Part shown: in pieces, positions 36,401-47,600 of the stretch
Layout: the number at the start of each line of letters is the position of its first letter
Numbering within the stretch: the first letter of the stretch is position 1
DNA from: Apiotrichum sp. Y4204
Taxonomy: Eukaryota; Basidiomycota; Tremellomycetes; Trichosporonales; Trichosporonaceae
Reading direction: 5' to 3'
NCBI GenBank assembly: GCA_025531455.1
Contig: JAMYHL010000068.1
Location: 1 to 64,000 of the forward strand
Length of the DNA stretch: 64,000 nucleotides
Made by a program: the position numbers and the translations under genes
The notes under the pieces: model-generated
Seen by the model: the letters and a program-made list of their open reading frames with translations, nothing else
Database searches by the model: none
Told to the model about the DNA's origin: nothing

Positions 36401-39400
36401 CCAGGCGCAATACGACGCGTTCCGCCTCTCGCGAGAGATTGCTGAGTCGCTCGAGCCGTATCTCACCACCGTACTCAGTGCTTCTGTCGCCGTCCGCTTC
36501 CCACCACCCATGCCGCTCGCAAAGATGGCCGCCCTGGATCGCACGCTGAATCTCCTCCGTAAGCGCAAGGACGAGAAGGAGATGAGCGAGATCCTGCAGG
36601 AGGAGAAGGGGGAGAAGCCTCCTTCTACGATTGTTTCTGCGGCGACGGAGGCTCCAGCTCCCGCAGCCCCGGCGGCTGCACCGACGGCGGCTCCAGGTCC
36701 AGCACCCGCCCCAGCACCTGCTCAGACCACTGCCGCCCCTGCAACCACGGCTCCCTCGGCCCCTACTCCAGCCCCAGCCCCGGCCCCACCCGCAGCTGCA
36801 ACCGCTATCACCACGCCCACGGAGGCGGCCACCACAACCCCAACTGCCCCCACAACTCAGGCCCCTACGGATGCCAAGGACGATGGCGGGCGCGCAACCC
36901 CGACGTCCGCCCCGCCTAGTTCTCCCACCAAAGAGCACGAGGCGCTCCCGCTGAATACCCCGGCACCTGCAGCTCCTGGGACCGTGGCACCGTCACAGCC
37001 CCAGACGCAAGTACCTCCAGAAAAGCTTCTCCCTCCACCCACGCCCCAGTCCACCAGCGCCTCCTCTTCTCAGATCATCAATGCTGGCCCCAAAAGCTTC
37101 ATCGGTGATCCGTACCGCGTCCTCCTCAAGGCTGAAGACTTTACAGAAGTGTCCCGCCTTGCATTTGTCGAGTATGAGCATTCCGAGCAGCTCAAGATTT
37201 GGCAGCACTATGTCAAGAGGCATCCGACGCCCCTGCACCCCAAGGATTACCAGGGCATCATCTACCTCCAGGCACTGTATCGCCAGGGCCAGGAGAAGCC
37301 GTGTACCGAGCCGACGCGCCAGCAGATTAACTTCTACCAGGATGACGACCAGACCTTGGGCCAGTTCCTTGGCTCAATGGTCAGCAATGCCGGCCGCCTG
37401 TGCCCAAACAAGGCGTGCGACCAACTCATGCTCTTCCACTACGACGTGCTCGTGCATGCCGACCGGCGCCTGCAAATCGTCATGGAGCAGTTCATGTGTC
37501 CCCTGGCCGGGCACGAGGAGCAGATCCTCACGTGGAGCTACTGCCGGCAGTGCAACAAGTCGTGGGAGCCGACCATCATCCGCGAGGAGACGTGGCGCAT
37601 GTCGTGGGGCTCGTATCTCGAGCACTGCTTTTATCCGCCCAAGACGGTCACCGGGTTTGGCTGCACGCACGACGCGTACCGCGAGCACATCCGTTACTTT
37701 GCGCACCACAACATGGTTATCCGCATCCACAACGACGAGATTGAGCTGTACGAGCCTGTGCGGCCGTGCGTCAAGCTCCTCGTTAAAGTGGAGGACAAGG
37801 TGCGCATCAAGAACCAGGAGTACGAGAGCGCGTTGCAGAAAACCGCGGCTTTTTTCGACTCGGTGCTCTTCCGCCTGCGCGGGTTCACCGACGATATTGT
37901 CGACCCCGAAAAGGTCGCCCAACTTCGCCAGGACCGCGACTCGCTCCTCACCCGCGCGGTTGCGGACCGCGACGAGATGGTCAACCTCCTCAACCGCACG
38001 TACAAGCAGACGCCCCCGACCGACGTCCTTGCTATCAATATCGTGCTCCAGGCCCTCCAGGAGAAGGTCATCCAGTGGGAGTGAGTGTGACGATCTGACA
38101 GTCAGTTCCGCGCTGACCCCCTAGTCTCGACTTCCTCGAGGTGGAGAAGATGTACACGCCCACAGAGAAGGATCTCCGCCGCATGACTGCCACCCATCTC
38201 AAGCGCCTGTTTGCGACGCAGGATGTGTTTGGTACTCTTGATAAGAACATTACCAACCTGTCTGTGCCAGAAGTGGACGAACCGGAAAAGGGCGGGGACG
38301 GGGACTCGTCAAAGCCGACGTCACCGACAACTGCTGAAAACTTGGAGGCAACGATGCAGCTTCCTCCTACGCCGCTCGACTCTCCTACGTGTACCGAGTC
38401 GCCTGGAGGAGAGGTGACGAACCCTCTCGAATCGCTGCCCGTCGAGTCGCCGACTATCATTCAGCCTGATATCAACTCGGGCGAGTCGGTTACTACCCCC
38501 ACTCCCACGCTCGCCCGTTCTGCCACCAACCCACTGTCCATGCCTGTGAGCGACTATGACAGCGACTCGACCATCTCCGCTGCGCCTGTTGCGCGCTCCA
38601 ACACGTTCCCCGAGATTGCGTCTAGTGGGGTGGACAGCGATGCTCACTGCTTTGTCTCGCGCCTTCCCCGCCGCTCTCGCCCAGCGCCCAGCGTCGCAGA
38701 TCTCATGAAGCGCTTCCAGGACTCAACCGAGGGGCAGAGATTCGAGCCAATCCCGCAGCAGGATATCCCGTCGTCGCTGGAGCGCACCCATCCCATGAGC
38801 CTCCCGCGTCGGCATCTCGAAGCGCCAGAGCCACCCCCGGAGGATCTGGCGTCGTCGCTGGAGCGGCCCCGTTCGATTGGCGGTACCCGCCGGCGCATGG
38901 ACCCACCGGATATCTCAGACAGCGATGCCGCTATTCATCTCAGTCGGCCCCGGCTGCGCCGCAGAGGCCACGAGCAGCAGACCAAGGGCGAGAGCTCCAG
39001 CTCCCGCTCCAATCTCTTCTCCGACCCGGACAGGAGCTATGCCGTCGGTGCCTCGCGTGGTGCGTCGGCCCAGGGCCTGCCGCGTCGCGCAGCAGACCGC
39101 TCCTCGTCACGCCCCCCGCGGTCACGCGCTACCTCGCCGTCGCCGAGCCATCGATCCATCAAGGACGGTCGTCTCGCGGCTCCCACTCCGCGGTTGGCTC
39201 TGGGAAAGCCCTTGAGCCACGAGGGCAAGCCGCGCCTTCCGGGCCGTGCGAAGACGCCGCGCAAAGCTTCCGAGGGCACGTCCACCCAGCCTTCACCAGG
39301 TCATATCCGCGGTCTGCCCCGCCGCGTAGTTGGCGCAGGCACCCGCGTCACGTCTATCGCGCGGCACTTTGACAAGATCTCGCGCGAGGCGGAGCGGGAC

Positions 39401-41270
39401 CGTCAGAAGCGCATGTCGCAGGCGCGCGGCAAGCGTGCGGGCCGCGTTGGCGTCACCAAGGCCAAGGTCCAGGTATTCAACAACGTGCGCGACGCGTTCA
39501 AAGACGAGTTTGACTCGGACTCGTCAGCGGCGGATAACGAGGCGGACGAGGGAGACGCGTCGGAGTACAGTGTCGATTCTACGGGACGCGTTCGGCCCCG
39601 CCGCAAGTCTACAGCGAAGAAGGAGCCCGTGGTGTCGGGCCTGCCGCAGACCGGAGATGCCCCGGCGCCTGTTCCGGAAGGCGAAGGCACTGCGCCTGCG
39701 GAGCAGACGGCTGAGCCTGAGCCTGTTACTGCCGCACCCACGCCAGATGGCGACACACCGAGCAGCGAGGTGCCCCCTGTGCAACCCTCGGAAGCCAGTG
39801 CCAGTACCGATGCCCCGGGACGCAAGGACCGCCTCCACATCGAGCTTGCGCCGTTTGACACCAACGCGCCTCTCCCACCCATGACCCCGCAGCCGCATCC
39901 GCCGACAGAGGACGAGGGCGGGCGCAAGGATCTCTCGCAGATATCGCAGATGAGCGAGAGCGAGATGAGCTCTGGCGGCGGCCCAGAGCGGAGCAGCATC
40001 CTCAAGACGCTCACAGGCCTTTGGGCTTTCCGTGCTGGCGACTTTACGCCTCTCGAGTATCCGCTGTCTGCCGCTGAACACATTTTCGTCGATTCACGTG
40101 TCATTGTGCGCGAGAACGAGCCGACGAGTATCATTGCGTTCACGCTCTCGTCCAAGACTTACCGCGACCAGATGCGCACGGTCGGCCAGGCCAAGGCGCG
40201 GCGGCAGGAGCCCAGCCTGCTCGAGGAAGTCGGCAGCGAAAGGCTGTGGGACATTGTCTCGATTGACGAGGCGATGGAGCAGGAAGATCACGGCCGGCGC
40301 GAGGTCGGCACGCACTTGAAGTACGACTTTGAGGCTGGGTCGAGCACGATCAGCTGCCGCATCTTCTTTGCGGAGCAGTTTGCTGCGCTCCGCCAGTCGT
40401 GCCAGTGCGAAGACATTTTTGTCGAGTCGCTCGCGCGCTGCGCAAAGTTTGATGCGTCGGGCGGAAAGAGTGGGAGTGCCTTTTTGAAGACAAAGGACGA
40501 TCGCTTTATCGTCAAGGAAATCTCGCGCTACGAGATGGACGCAATTACAAAGTTTGCCCCTGCGTATTTCGAGTACACTGCCACCGCTCTGCAGCGCGGG
40601 CGCCCGACGGCGCTGGCCAAGACATACGGCATTTTCAAGATTGGCTTCCGCAACGCGGTCACGGGGCGGTCGATGCAGATGAACGTCATCGTGCAGGAAA
40701 ACCTGTTCTATTCGCGCACCTTTTCCAAAATCTACGACCTCAAGGGCTCGACGCGTAACCGCCTCGTCAAGCCCACGGGCAAGCCCAACGAGGTGCTCCT
40801 CGACGAAAACCTCATGGAGATCTCGCACACCAACCCCCTCTACCTCCGCGACCACAGCAAGCGCATCCTCCGCACGGGCCTGTGGAACGACACGCTCTTC
40901 CTCTCAAACCTCAACATTATGGACTACTCGCTCGTCGTCGGCGTCGACAATATCAACAAGGAGCTTGTGGTTGGCGTGGTCGATTTCGTGAGTCCATCTA
41001 CCTATTCGCTGTCTAGTTGGCTAACAGACAGCTTCGCCCCTTTACCCTGGACAAGAAGATCGAAAGCTGGGTCAAGGACTTTGGTGGTGCTGGGCGGACA
41101 GAGCCCACCATTGTCACACCTGTGCAGTGTGAGTCCCTACAGTCATCCCCGCTGATGCCGCAGACCGCAAGCGCTTCCGTACCGCGATGGAGCGCTACTT
41201 CCCGTCCGTCCCGGACCGGTGGGACGGCGCCACGGGCGGCGGTGAGGAGGTCGTCGAGGAGGTGGTCTAG
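33415..41270 (+). CDS. FAB1: Phosphatidylinositol-3-phosphate 5-kinase Fab1/PIKfyve
   Basis: Five exons (33415-34602, 34638-38080, 38125-40987, 41032-41128, 41164-41270) give about 2565 residues, larger than yeast Fab1 (about 2280). In order there is a disordered N-terminus, then a FYVE finger at about 381-445 (WMADENCRECYDC, intron, WRRKHHCRICGQIFC). A TCP1/chaperonin-like domain lies at about 710-930 (GGKITDSEYVDGIVI, FGGTIILRGG). A Pro/Ala low-complexity insert lies at about 1050-1195, and a Cys-rich CCR region at about 1260-1440. A long disordered Arg/Ser segment precedes the PIP5K lipid kinase domain from about 2170, with FIVKEIS (ATP lysine), IYDLKGSTRNR, NIMDYSLVVG and DKKIESWVK. The enzyme makes PtdIns(3,5)P2 on endosome/vacuole membranes, controlling vacuole size and traffic. 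All catalytic motifs look intact. Confidence 0.96.
36644..36900 (+). repeat. Pro/Ala/Thr-coding low-complexity tract within FAB1
   Basis: The coding sequence between the chaperonin-like and CCR domains is almost entirely Pro, Ala and Thr codons. It is probably a flexible linker and prone to length variation. Confidence 0.8.
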
Positions 41271-41642
41271 TGACGGTCTGTCTAGTGACGAGCAAGCAAC
41301 GAAACGATCAGCATGAACAACAACAAAAGTACGAAATCGTGGAGCAGTATGCTTCACCTCTTTTCTTCATTGTGCCTCTTCATACCCGCACTCTTTATGT
41401 ACCCCCCGTTTGTAATTGTAGCATTAGACTGTGTCGGTGGGGCACAGATGCATGAGTATGAGTAGATGCCGTGGGCGTGCGTTGCTGGATGGATCATGAG
41501 GAGGCCATGAAGCGGAGTACATGCGGTACCAGACTCGATCGACTCGAGTCCAGGATTGGAAACCATGCCTCGTTCCAATGCAGACACGCTCGACAAACGA
41601 CATGAACAGTACGATGTCGAGGTATCGCGTGTAGCAAGTAAT

Positions 41643-41682
41643 CTCACGAGCTCACGATCTCACGATCTCACGATCTCACGAT
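41643..41682. repeat. Minisatellite, 8-bp unit CTCACGAT, five copies (first imperfect)
   Basis: One CTCACGAG is followed by four CTCACGAT units head to tail. The core CTCACGA recurs in another intergenic array at 58742-58768. Confidence 0.9.
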
Positions 41683-41977
41683 ACCACTCATGCGCTCATG
41701 CCACTCGTGAGCTCATGTACTATTATACGGTTCAATATGCATAATGATGCATCGATATGCCTCAACACCTCAGCACTGCGCACTGATCGCCCAGCGGTGT
41801 ACAAGATCTGCCTGGATTGTCGGAATCTTCAAGGAGCCCGAGGAGGGAAGACACGACGCTGAGGGCTTGTGAGGCTTGTGATGAATGCCTCAGCTCGGGC
41901 CGGATTAGTCGAGTCCACTCGACCGACTCATCACCGCGCTGAGAGGGAGGGAAGACACAGAGCCAACCTCAAGAGAT

Positions 41978-41993
41978 TTATATTATATAAATC
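41978..41993 (+). promoter_or_regulatory. TATA-like element upstream of the unrecognised gene
   Basis: TATATTATATAAAT-like sequence stands out in otherwise GC-rich DNA, about 300 bp upstream of the ATG at 42291. It is followed by a CT-rich tract, the usual fungal core-promoter arrangement. A strong TATA suggests a regulated rather than constitutive gene (inference). Confidence 0.6.
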
Positions 41994-42033
41994 CGAGGGG
42001 AGTGCTCTTTGATATTCCTCGTTCTCATTCTCA

Positions 42034-42055
42034 TTCTCTCTCTCTCTCTCTCTCT
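42034..42055 (+). repeat. CT dinucleotide repeat in presumed 5' leader
   Basis: About ten CT units are read directly, between the TATA-like element and the start codon. Confidence 0.9.
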
Positions 42056-42290
42056 TCTTCCTCTTTTCTCTCCCACACTGTTTGTTCCCTTCTTCGCTGC
42101 CTTTCTCAACTTCTTCAGCCCTCCGGCGACGACCTGCTCCAATCTCATCCCAAGTTCGTGTTCCTGTCTAGACTTTTGTTGCTCATCTCCCTGACGTGTT
42201 CACTCTCTCACTTGGTTAACTTCCACGTCCGTCGTCTCTTCAGCTGGCAAACCCGTCTCTGGTCCATTTCAGCCTTTCACCTTTCTCAGG

Positions 42291-43820
42291 ATGCCAGCCC
42301 CTGCCAACAGTAATGGCCCACCTTCAGATACGAGCGGCGGCCTCTTTCGTCGATCGGCTCCCGAACCCAAGTCTGCGGCAGCTCCGACGGACAACCACGA
42401 CGCCGCCTTCCTCCAAGACGATCTGTTTGGGATGGACTTTACCTATCCCAAGCTCGGGCCCCCGATAATGGTTCAGACTATTCATCATTCTGTGAGTGCG
42501 GCGATCGTCACCCCCGCTCGATCGATGGGCCGCTTCGGTATCCCAGCCCATCCTCCGTCAAGCCCCACCCCTCGCGAGGAGAGGTTCGAGGATGAGGCCC
42601 ACGTTTCCGAGTTTGAAGTAGGTTTGGCAATCGGCTTGTCGCTGATCTCAAGAATGTGGATAATCAACACCAACAGGGCGGCCAGCATGCCCGGGATGCA
42701 TACGACCGTCGTCCCAAAAATAACGGTGGCCGGAACAAAGAGTTTCACAGGTCGCAAAACAGTAACAACATCGGTACAACCAAAAATAACAACCTCGGCA
42801 CCGGCTTCAACAGACGGCCTCAGTCGAGTCGCAAGCTCATCATGTCCACGGAAGACGCGCCGATGACTGATGCCCAACAAGTAAATCGCCATTCCTCCCG
42901 TAGGCCCCAATCTATCCCCCACAAAGCATACGACCAAGGAGGTCAGGAAGACGAAAATTACGAGAATGACGCTCCTGACATTGTGAGTATCCTGCAAAGC
43001 TTAGTTAACCACTCTCAGGAGCAGGGTGGTGACATGAATGACTGGCGTCAAGTTGCTTATCAACCCGATCGTCATCATTCCCGTCACTTCAAACAGCCCG
43101 CCCAAATGGGTGTGGCTACCCAGTTCCATCAAACTCCGATCGCGCAGAACTTTCCCCCCCAACTGCTGTCAATGTCTCACCCGGGGATGGTCACCCAAAA
43201 CTTCGAGGAGCCATATGACCAGGTCGTCACCAGTACCCGCCCCCATTCCAACAGACCTACTCCGAACAGCCGTGCGCCCCCTTCAGACAACCCTTTGAAG
43301 CGGAAGAGCGGCGCCATCAACGCTGAGTCGTCGCTCACTTCGGTTAAGCCTGCGGCCAGAGAGGTGAAAGTGAAGGTTGTCAAGCCTGTGAGTATGAAGA
43401 TGGGAAACATCTCTGAACCTCAGGAGCCGTTCACCTTGTGCAAGTTTGACGCCTCTCTTTCCCCGATCACCGACATTGACATTCAGGTGAGTAATGGCTT
43501 AGAAGAGAAAGGTAACACTCAGTCCCTGTGGGTTAGGGCTAGCAAGAATGGCCACGGCGGCAATGCGCTCGCGCTCACTGGCATTCAAGAAAGCTTCAGC
43601 GGCATGGAATCCCACCTTAAGCGCACTCTTAACAGTGGGTATCATCGTCTTTGCACCTGTGAAAACCCTAACAAGATAAGACTTTACCAAAATGGAGCGC
43701 GCCATGAGCTCGTCTGTGAAGAAAAAGCAGATCAAGTCTCGCCAAGAACAAGATAATGTGTCCGTGCAGAAGGCCCGCCTCGTCGAATTCTCCAACAGCG
43801 TGAAGCGACCCCGTGTGTGA
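42291..43820 (+). CDS. Unrecognised Gln/Asn/Pro-rich protein with very short introns
   Basis: I do not recognise a family. The best model has six exons: 42291-42617, 42653-42982, 43019-43387, 43424-43486, 43523-43634 and 43681-43820, giving about 446 residues. The protein is hydrophilic and probably disordered. It has an N-terminal Pro/Ser part with LFGMDFTYPKLGPPIMV and an acidic EERFEDEAHVSEFE. A Gln/Asn/His/Arg-rich middle follows (NVDNQHQQGGQHARD, KNNGGRNKEFHRSQNSNN). The C-terminus is basic and looks like a nuclear localisation signal (SSVKKKQIKSRQEQD, KRPRV at the very end). Introns are 35, 36, 36, 36 and 46 nt, and the three 36-nt ones are frame-preserving and stop-free. Codon use is less GC-biased than in neighbours (AAT, CAA and ACA are frequent). 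It sits between FAB1 and SET1 behind a strong TATA-like element. A nuclear or RNA-associated regulator is possible but unproven. Confidence 0.6.
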
Positions 43821-44618
43821 AGGACCCCGTACAAATCGGCGCGTAAGAAGACTTCAAAGTACCTACGATGATAGTTCTCAGATCTTTGGGTCGGTTGAGT
43901 CAAGTGAGACATAATTAGGCAGACGAAGAGACGAAGAGATGGTCGATGCATTCCATGGTTTCCTACGATCCTTTTGGCCTTCTGGGTGTCGCGAGCTCAT
44001 GGTGCGCTTTCAGGCGGTGGCGAGAACGGATGTGCCTTGTGCCTTGAGTTGTCTGTTTTACATAAGACTGCATGGTACCACATGGTGGGATTCTGGATTA
44101 AAGTACCGGAAAAATGGCTTCATCCGGGAAGTTCAGCCCAGCAGCTGGCTCCGCTGGGGCACGGGGGAGAGGTCGCTCGCCGCTGCCGCCGTCGCCACCA
44201 CTCGGTTTACCACCACCGCCATCAGCAAGCAGGAATAATCCCATGGCTCACGCGCCGCTTTCTTTCACCCACCACCACAAGCGCTTTCACCCACCACCAC
44301 AAGCAGGTCGACAATCTGCAATCTCCCTCACACCACCACCCATTCTCCACCCCTTTCTCAGCAGTCGGCATAACACCAAACGCATAAGCATAACAAAAGC
44401 ATCTGCATAAGGAAAGAGGGGAAAAAGGACTCTGTGCGTTCCCAGATCCATCGGCTCTTACCACACGCATCTCGCGTCCATCCTTTTTATATTTTTTCTT
44501 TCTTTCTTTCCGTCCCAGTTATAGTTTTACTACCATCACCCATCTACCCGACCTACCCACAACCTGCCCTCTAACCTTGCCCCCGACCTGTTCCTAATGA
44601 CTCGCGTGCGGTTGTGAA
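43821..44618. other. Intergenic/leader region upstream of SET1
   Basis: No gene is recognised. It contains a tandem duplication of a 22-bp CACCACCACAAG-containing unit at about 44264-44303 and a T/C-rich tract at about 44484-44520 shortly before the SET1 ATG. Confidence 0.5.
44264..44303. repeat. Two-copy tandem repeat, about 22-bp unit
   Basis: TTTCACCCACCACCACAAGC occurs twice, separated by GC. It is read directly. Confidence 0.85.
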
Positions 44619-47600
44619 ATGTCTGGATCCCATCCCAACGGCGGTCCCAATCCCCTGAACGGCGGCGCGTCGCCCGCCTCAGTAGCAGGAAGCACGTCGT
44701 CGGCGTCGACACGCGTCTCATTCGCGATACCGTCCACCAAGCCAGGCGGCAAATCCGCGCTTCCACCGCCGATATCTCTAGACAGCTCGTCGCGCGGGCT
44801 CGGCAGCCTCCCACCCAACCCGCTCACAACGTACGGCACAACCGGCGTGGCCTCGTCGTCCTCCACCTCGCTCCCCGCCAAACCTGTCGGGTTGCCCCCG
44901 CGTCCCTCCACCGCCCTCCTTCCACGGAATGGCGAGCACTCGCGCACCCCGCGGGTTAGTAGCTCCTCACGGCCCCGTGAACGCGACGAGCCAGAGCCAG
45001 GAGAATGGGTGGAATGGGAGCTAGACCGGCCCCGAGACCGTGATCGCCGCCGATCGCCACCTCCAGATCGCAGGCGGAGGAGATCCCGGTCGCGCGACCG
45101 CGACTGGGGCCGAGAACGGGAACGGGAGCGTGAACGAGACAGAGACAGAGACAGAGACAGAGACAGAGGGCGCGATAGGTACTACGACAGGAGTGATCGA
45201 TACGAGCGTGATCGTGAGGGTGACTACGACCGCGACCGTCGTGATCGTGACTGGGACAGGCGGCGGGGTGATCGTTATGACCGATACTCTCCGGAACGGC
45301 GGTCACCAGACCGCCGTGGCTCGCCTGAAAAGCGCACTCCGGACAAGTACGAGAAGAGCCGGTCGAACGGACATGGGTTCCCTAGTGATCGCGAGCGTGA
45401 ACGCGACCGCGAGCGTCGGGAACGGGAACGCACCCGCGATCGTGACCATGACCGGAGACAGCCGTCCCCTGAACGACCACCTCCACCACCAGCCAGTGCG
45501 CGGCCACCATCACCGGCGCGCGACCCTCCTCCACCCCCACCCCCAGCGCTTCCTCCTCCTCCAGACTCTCCACCGCCGCCGCCGCCGCCATCTCTTGCTC
45601 CCGCTCCCATTGCTCACCATCTACCCCCGAAGCCCGTCTCCATCGCCTTCCCCAATGGTCGGTCCCCGGCCCCGCCGACTGGCCCGTCCGCGTCGAAGAG
45701 TCGGGCCCCACCTTTGGGTCCTGCGTCTATGCGCGCTCCTGCCAACGCACCGACAGGTCCTGCGTCGATGGGCAAGTCAACCCCTTCAACACCGCTTAGT
45801 GCTTCCGCGTCCAAGGCCCCGCCTCCGCCGGCGTCGCGGCCCCCTTCCGCTCCTCCGCCGCCGACATCGGCCCCTCCTTCCCCACCACCTCCTCCCACCG
45901 ACGCCCCTCCCCCGCCCCCACCCCTCCCTCGCGAGCTTTGGAAAGCTCCCCCATGTGTCGCCCGTCGCCCTGGTGTCGGCTCATTCCTCTACGTCAAGGA
46001 TCCCAGATCGGGCAAGGATGTCAAGCGCTTCGATGGTGTGCTCAACGGCGTCAGCCCTGTGGTCCACGACCCCCGCCTCAAGATTCCCCTCGAGGTCCGT
46101 CGCCGCGGTGCTGGGTCTGCACGCCAGCGTCTCACATTCTACACGTTAGAATATGAATGGGACGAAAACTCCACAGGTCCCAAGCCGCCGCCGCCGCCAG
46201 ACGCTGTGCTCGTCACAGGCCTGAGTCCCCTCACGACCGTTGACCAAATCTCAAAGTATTTCCGTGCGTTTGGCCGAATCAAGGAGATCGATTCCAAAAT
46301 GGATCCCAAGAGCGGCATGCAATTAGGCATTGCGTGGGTCAAGTTCGAGAGCCCTCCGCCAGGACGCCCGGGGACGGCTCACGATGTCGCGATGCACGTC
46401 ATCAAGATGTGCGATGGCCAGCGCGTAGGTCTCACTGCGAACGAGAGGGTGAAGATTGTGCTTGATGGCCGAGGGAAGCGCGCTGTTCAGGCAGTCAAGG
46501 ACGAGATGGAGCGTCGGTACAAGCCAAAGCCCAAGCCGACGATTGTAACACCCGCACCCGTTGCGTCGACCCCACACTCGTCGGAGGGTCAGAGCACCCC
46601 GAGGCCGAAATCCGATCTCTCCGCGGCGCCCCGCTTTGGTCCTACATCTGCACGCGGTCGCGCACCTCCGGTCAAGTTCGACACGCATGGCCGCAACTTC
46701 TCGAGTCTTTCGCGGTCATTACCGGTACGATCGTTCCCTTCTCGCGGCGACCTGTTCCGCCCAGGCATGGATGCCGCAGCACGCGAACCCCGCGCCTTCC
46801 AGGACTTTTCCCGCGACTTCCGCGCCGCTGCACCATTCCGTCGTGGAGCGGACTTGTACTCGCCCCACCACTCCTCCCGCTCTCGCTCCAGATCCCGTTC
46901 TAGGTCACGCTCGCGATCGCGCAGCCTATCGTCGTCCGACTCGTCCGACTCTGATTCAGACCGGCCGACGTACCGCCGCCGCTCGCCTGCTCGTGCTCGC
47001 GGCGCGGCACGAGCAGCTGTGGACCGCAAGGCCGCGGACGAGGCGGCTGTCGAGAAGGTCAAGGCGGCACTCGCTGCGAATGGTCGTGCGTATATCTTTA
47101 TCGACGCCAAGGCCCTGCCGTACGGCAACACCCGGGAGGAGCACGTTGAGGCGCACTTCAGGAGTTTCAAGCCCCAGAGTGTACTCCACAATCATCTTGG
47201 GTGGTACATTCTCTTCGGCGACGAGCAGGCTGCATACCGTGCACGCCAACTCCTTGACAACACGGCTGTACAAGGTCATCGCATCAGCGTGGACGTGCGC
47301 ACACCATCGACCAAGCCCGCAGCTCCGGGTGCCTCCGATGGCCCAGCAGCTGCAGCCGCCCCCGTGAAGGGCAGTTGGCGTTTCCTTACCATCACCAAAA
47401 AGCACGCTGTTGCACCACGTCGACCACCTAGTCCTAAACGGAAGCGCGAGCGCCGCCGCAGAAGTGTCAGCTACACGTCGAGTGAGAGCGAGGCGGAGCC
47501 GGAAAAGTTCAAGTCGCCTGTGGCTGTCAAGGTCGAAACGGCACTGCCCGAGCCAGCTGAGGTGGAAGTGGAGCCAACCATCGACTCTGCCGCGCCCGAG

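Larger units (their letters stand above)
41271..42290. other. Intergenic region with minisatellite, TATA box and CT-rich leader
   Basis: This is about 1 kb between FAB1 and the next gene. It holds an 8-bp CTCACGAT minisatellite (41643-41682), a conspicuous AT-rich TATA-like element (41978-41993) and a (CT)n tract at about 42034-42055 in the presumed leader. No gene is recognised. Confidence 0.6.

Noticed and set aside
35562..36938. 458-codon minus-strand open frame inside FAB1
   Set aside because: It overlaps the chaperonin-like domain and Pro/Ala tract, and the translation is repetitive Gly/Arg/Cys. It is a codon-bias shadow.
42492..42546. Possible 55-nt intron (GTGAGT...CCCAG) near the start of the unrecognised gene
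   Set aside because: Removing it breaks the frame needed to reach the next exon, whereas leaving it in joins perfectly through the 42618-42652 intron.
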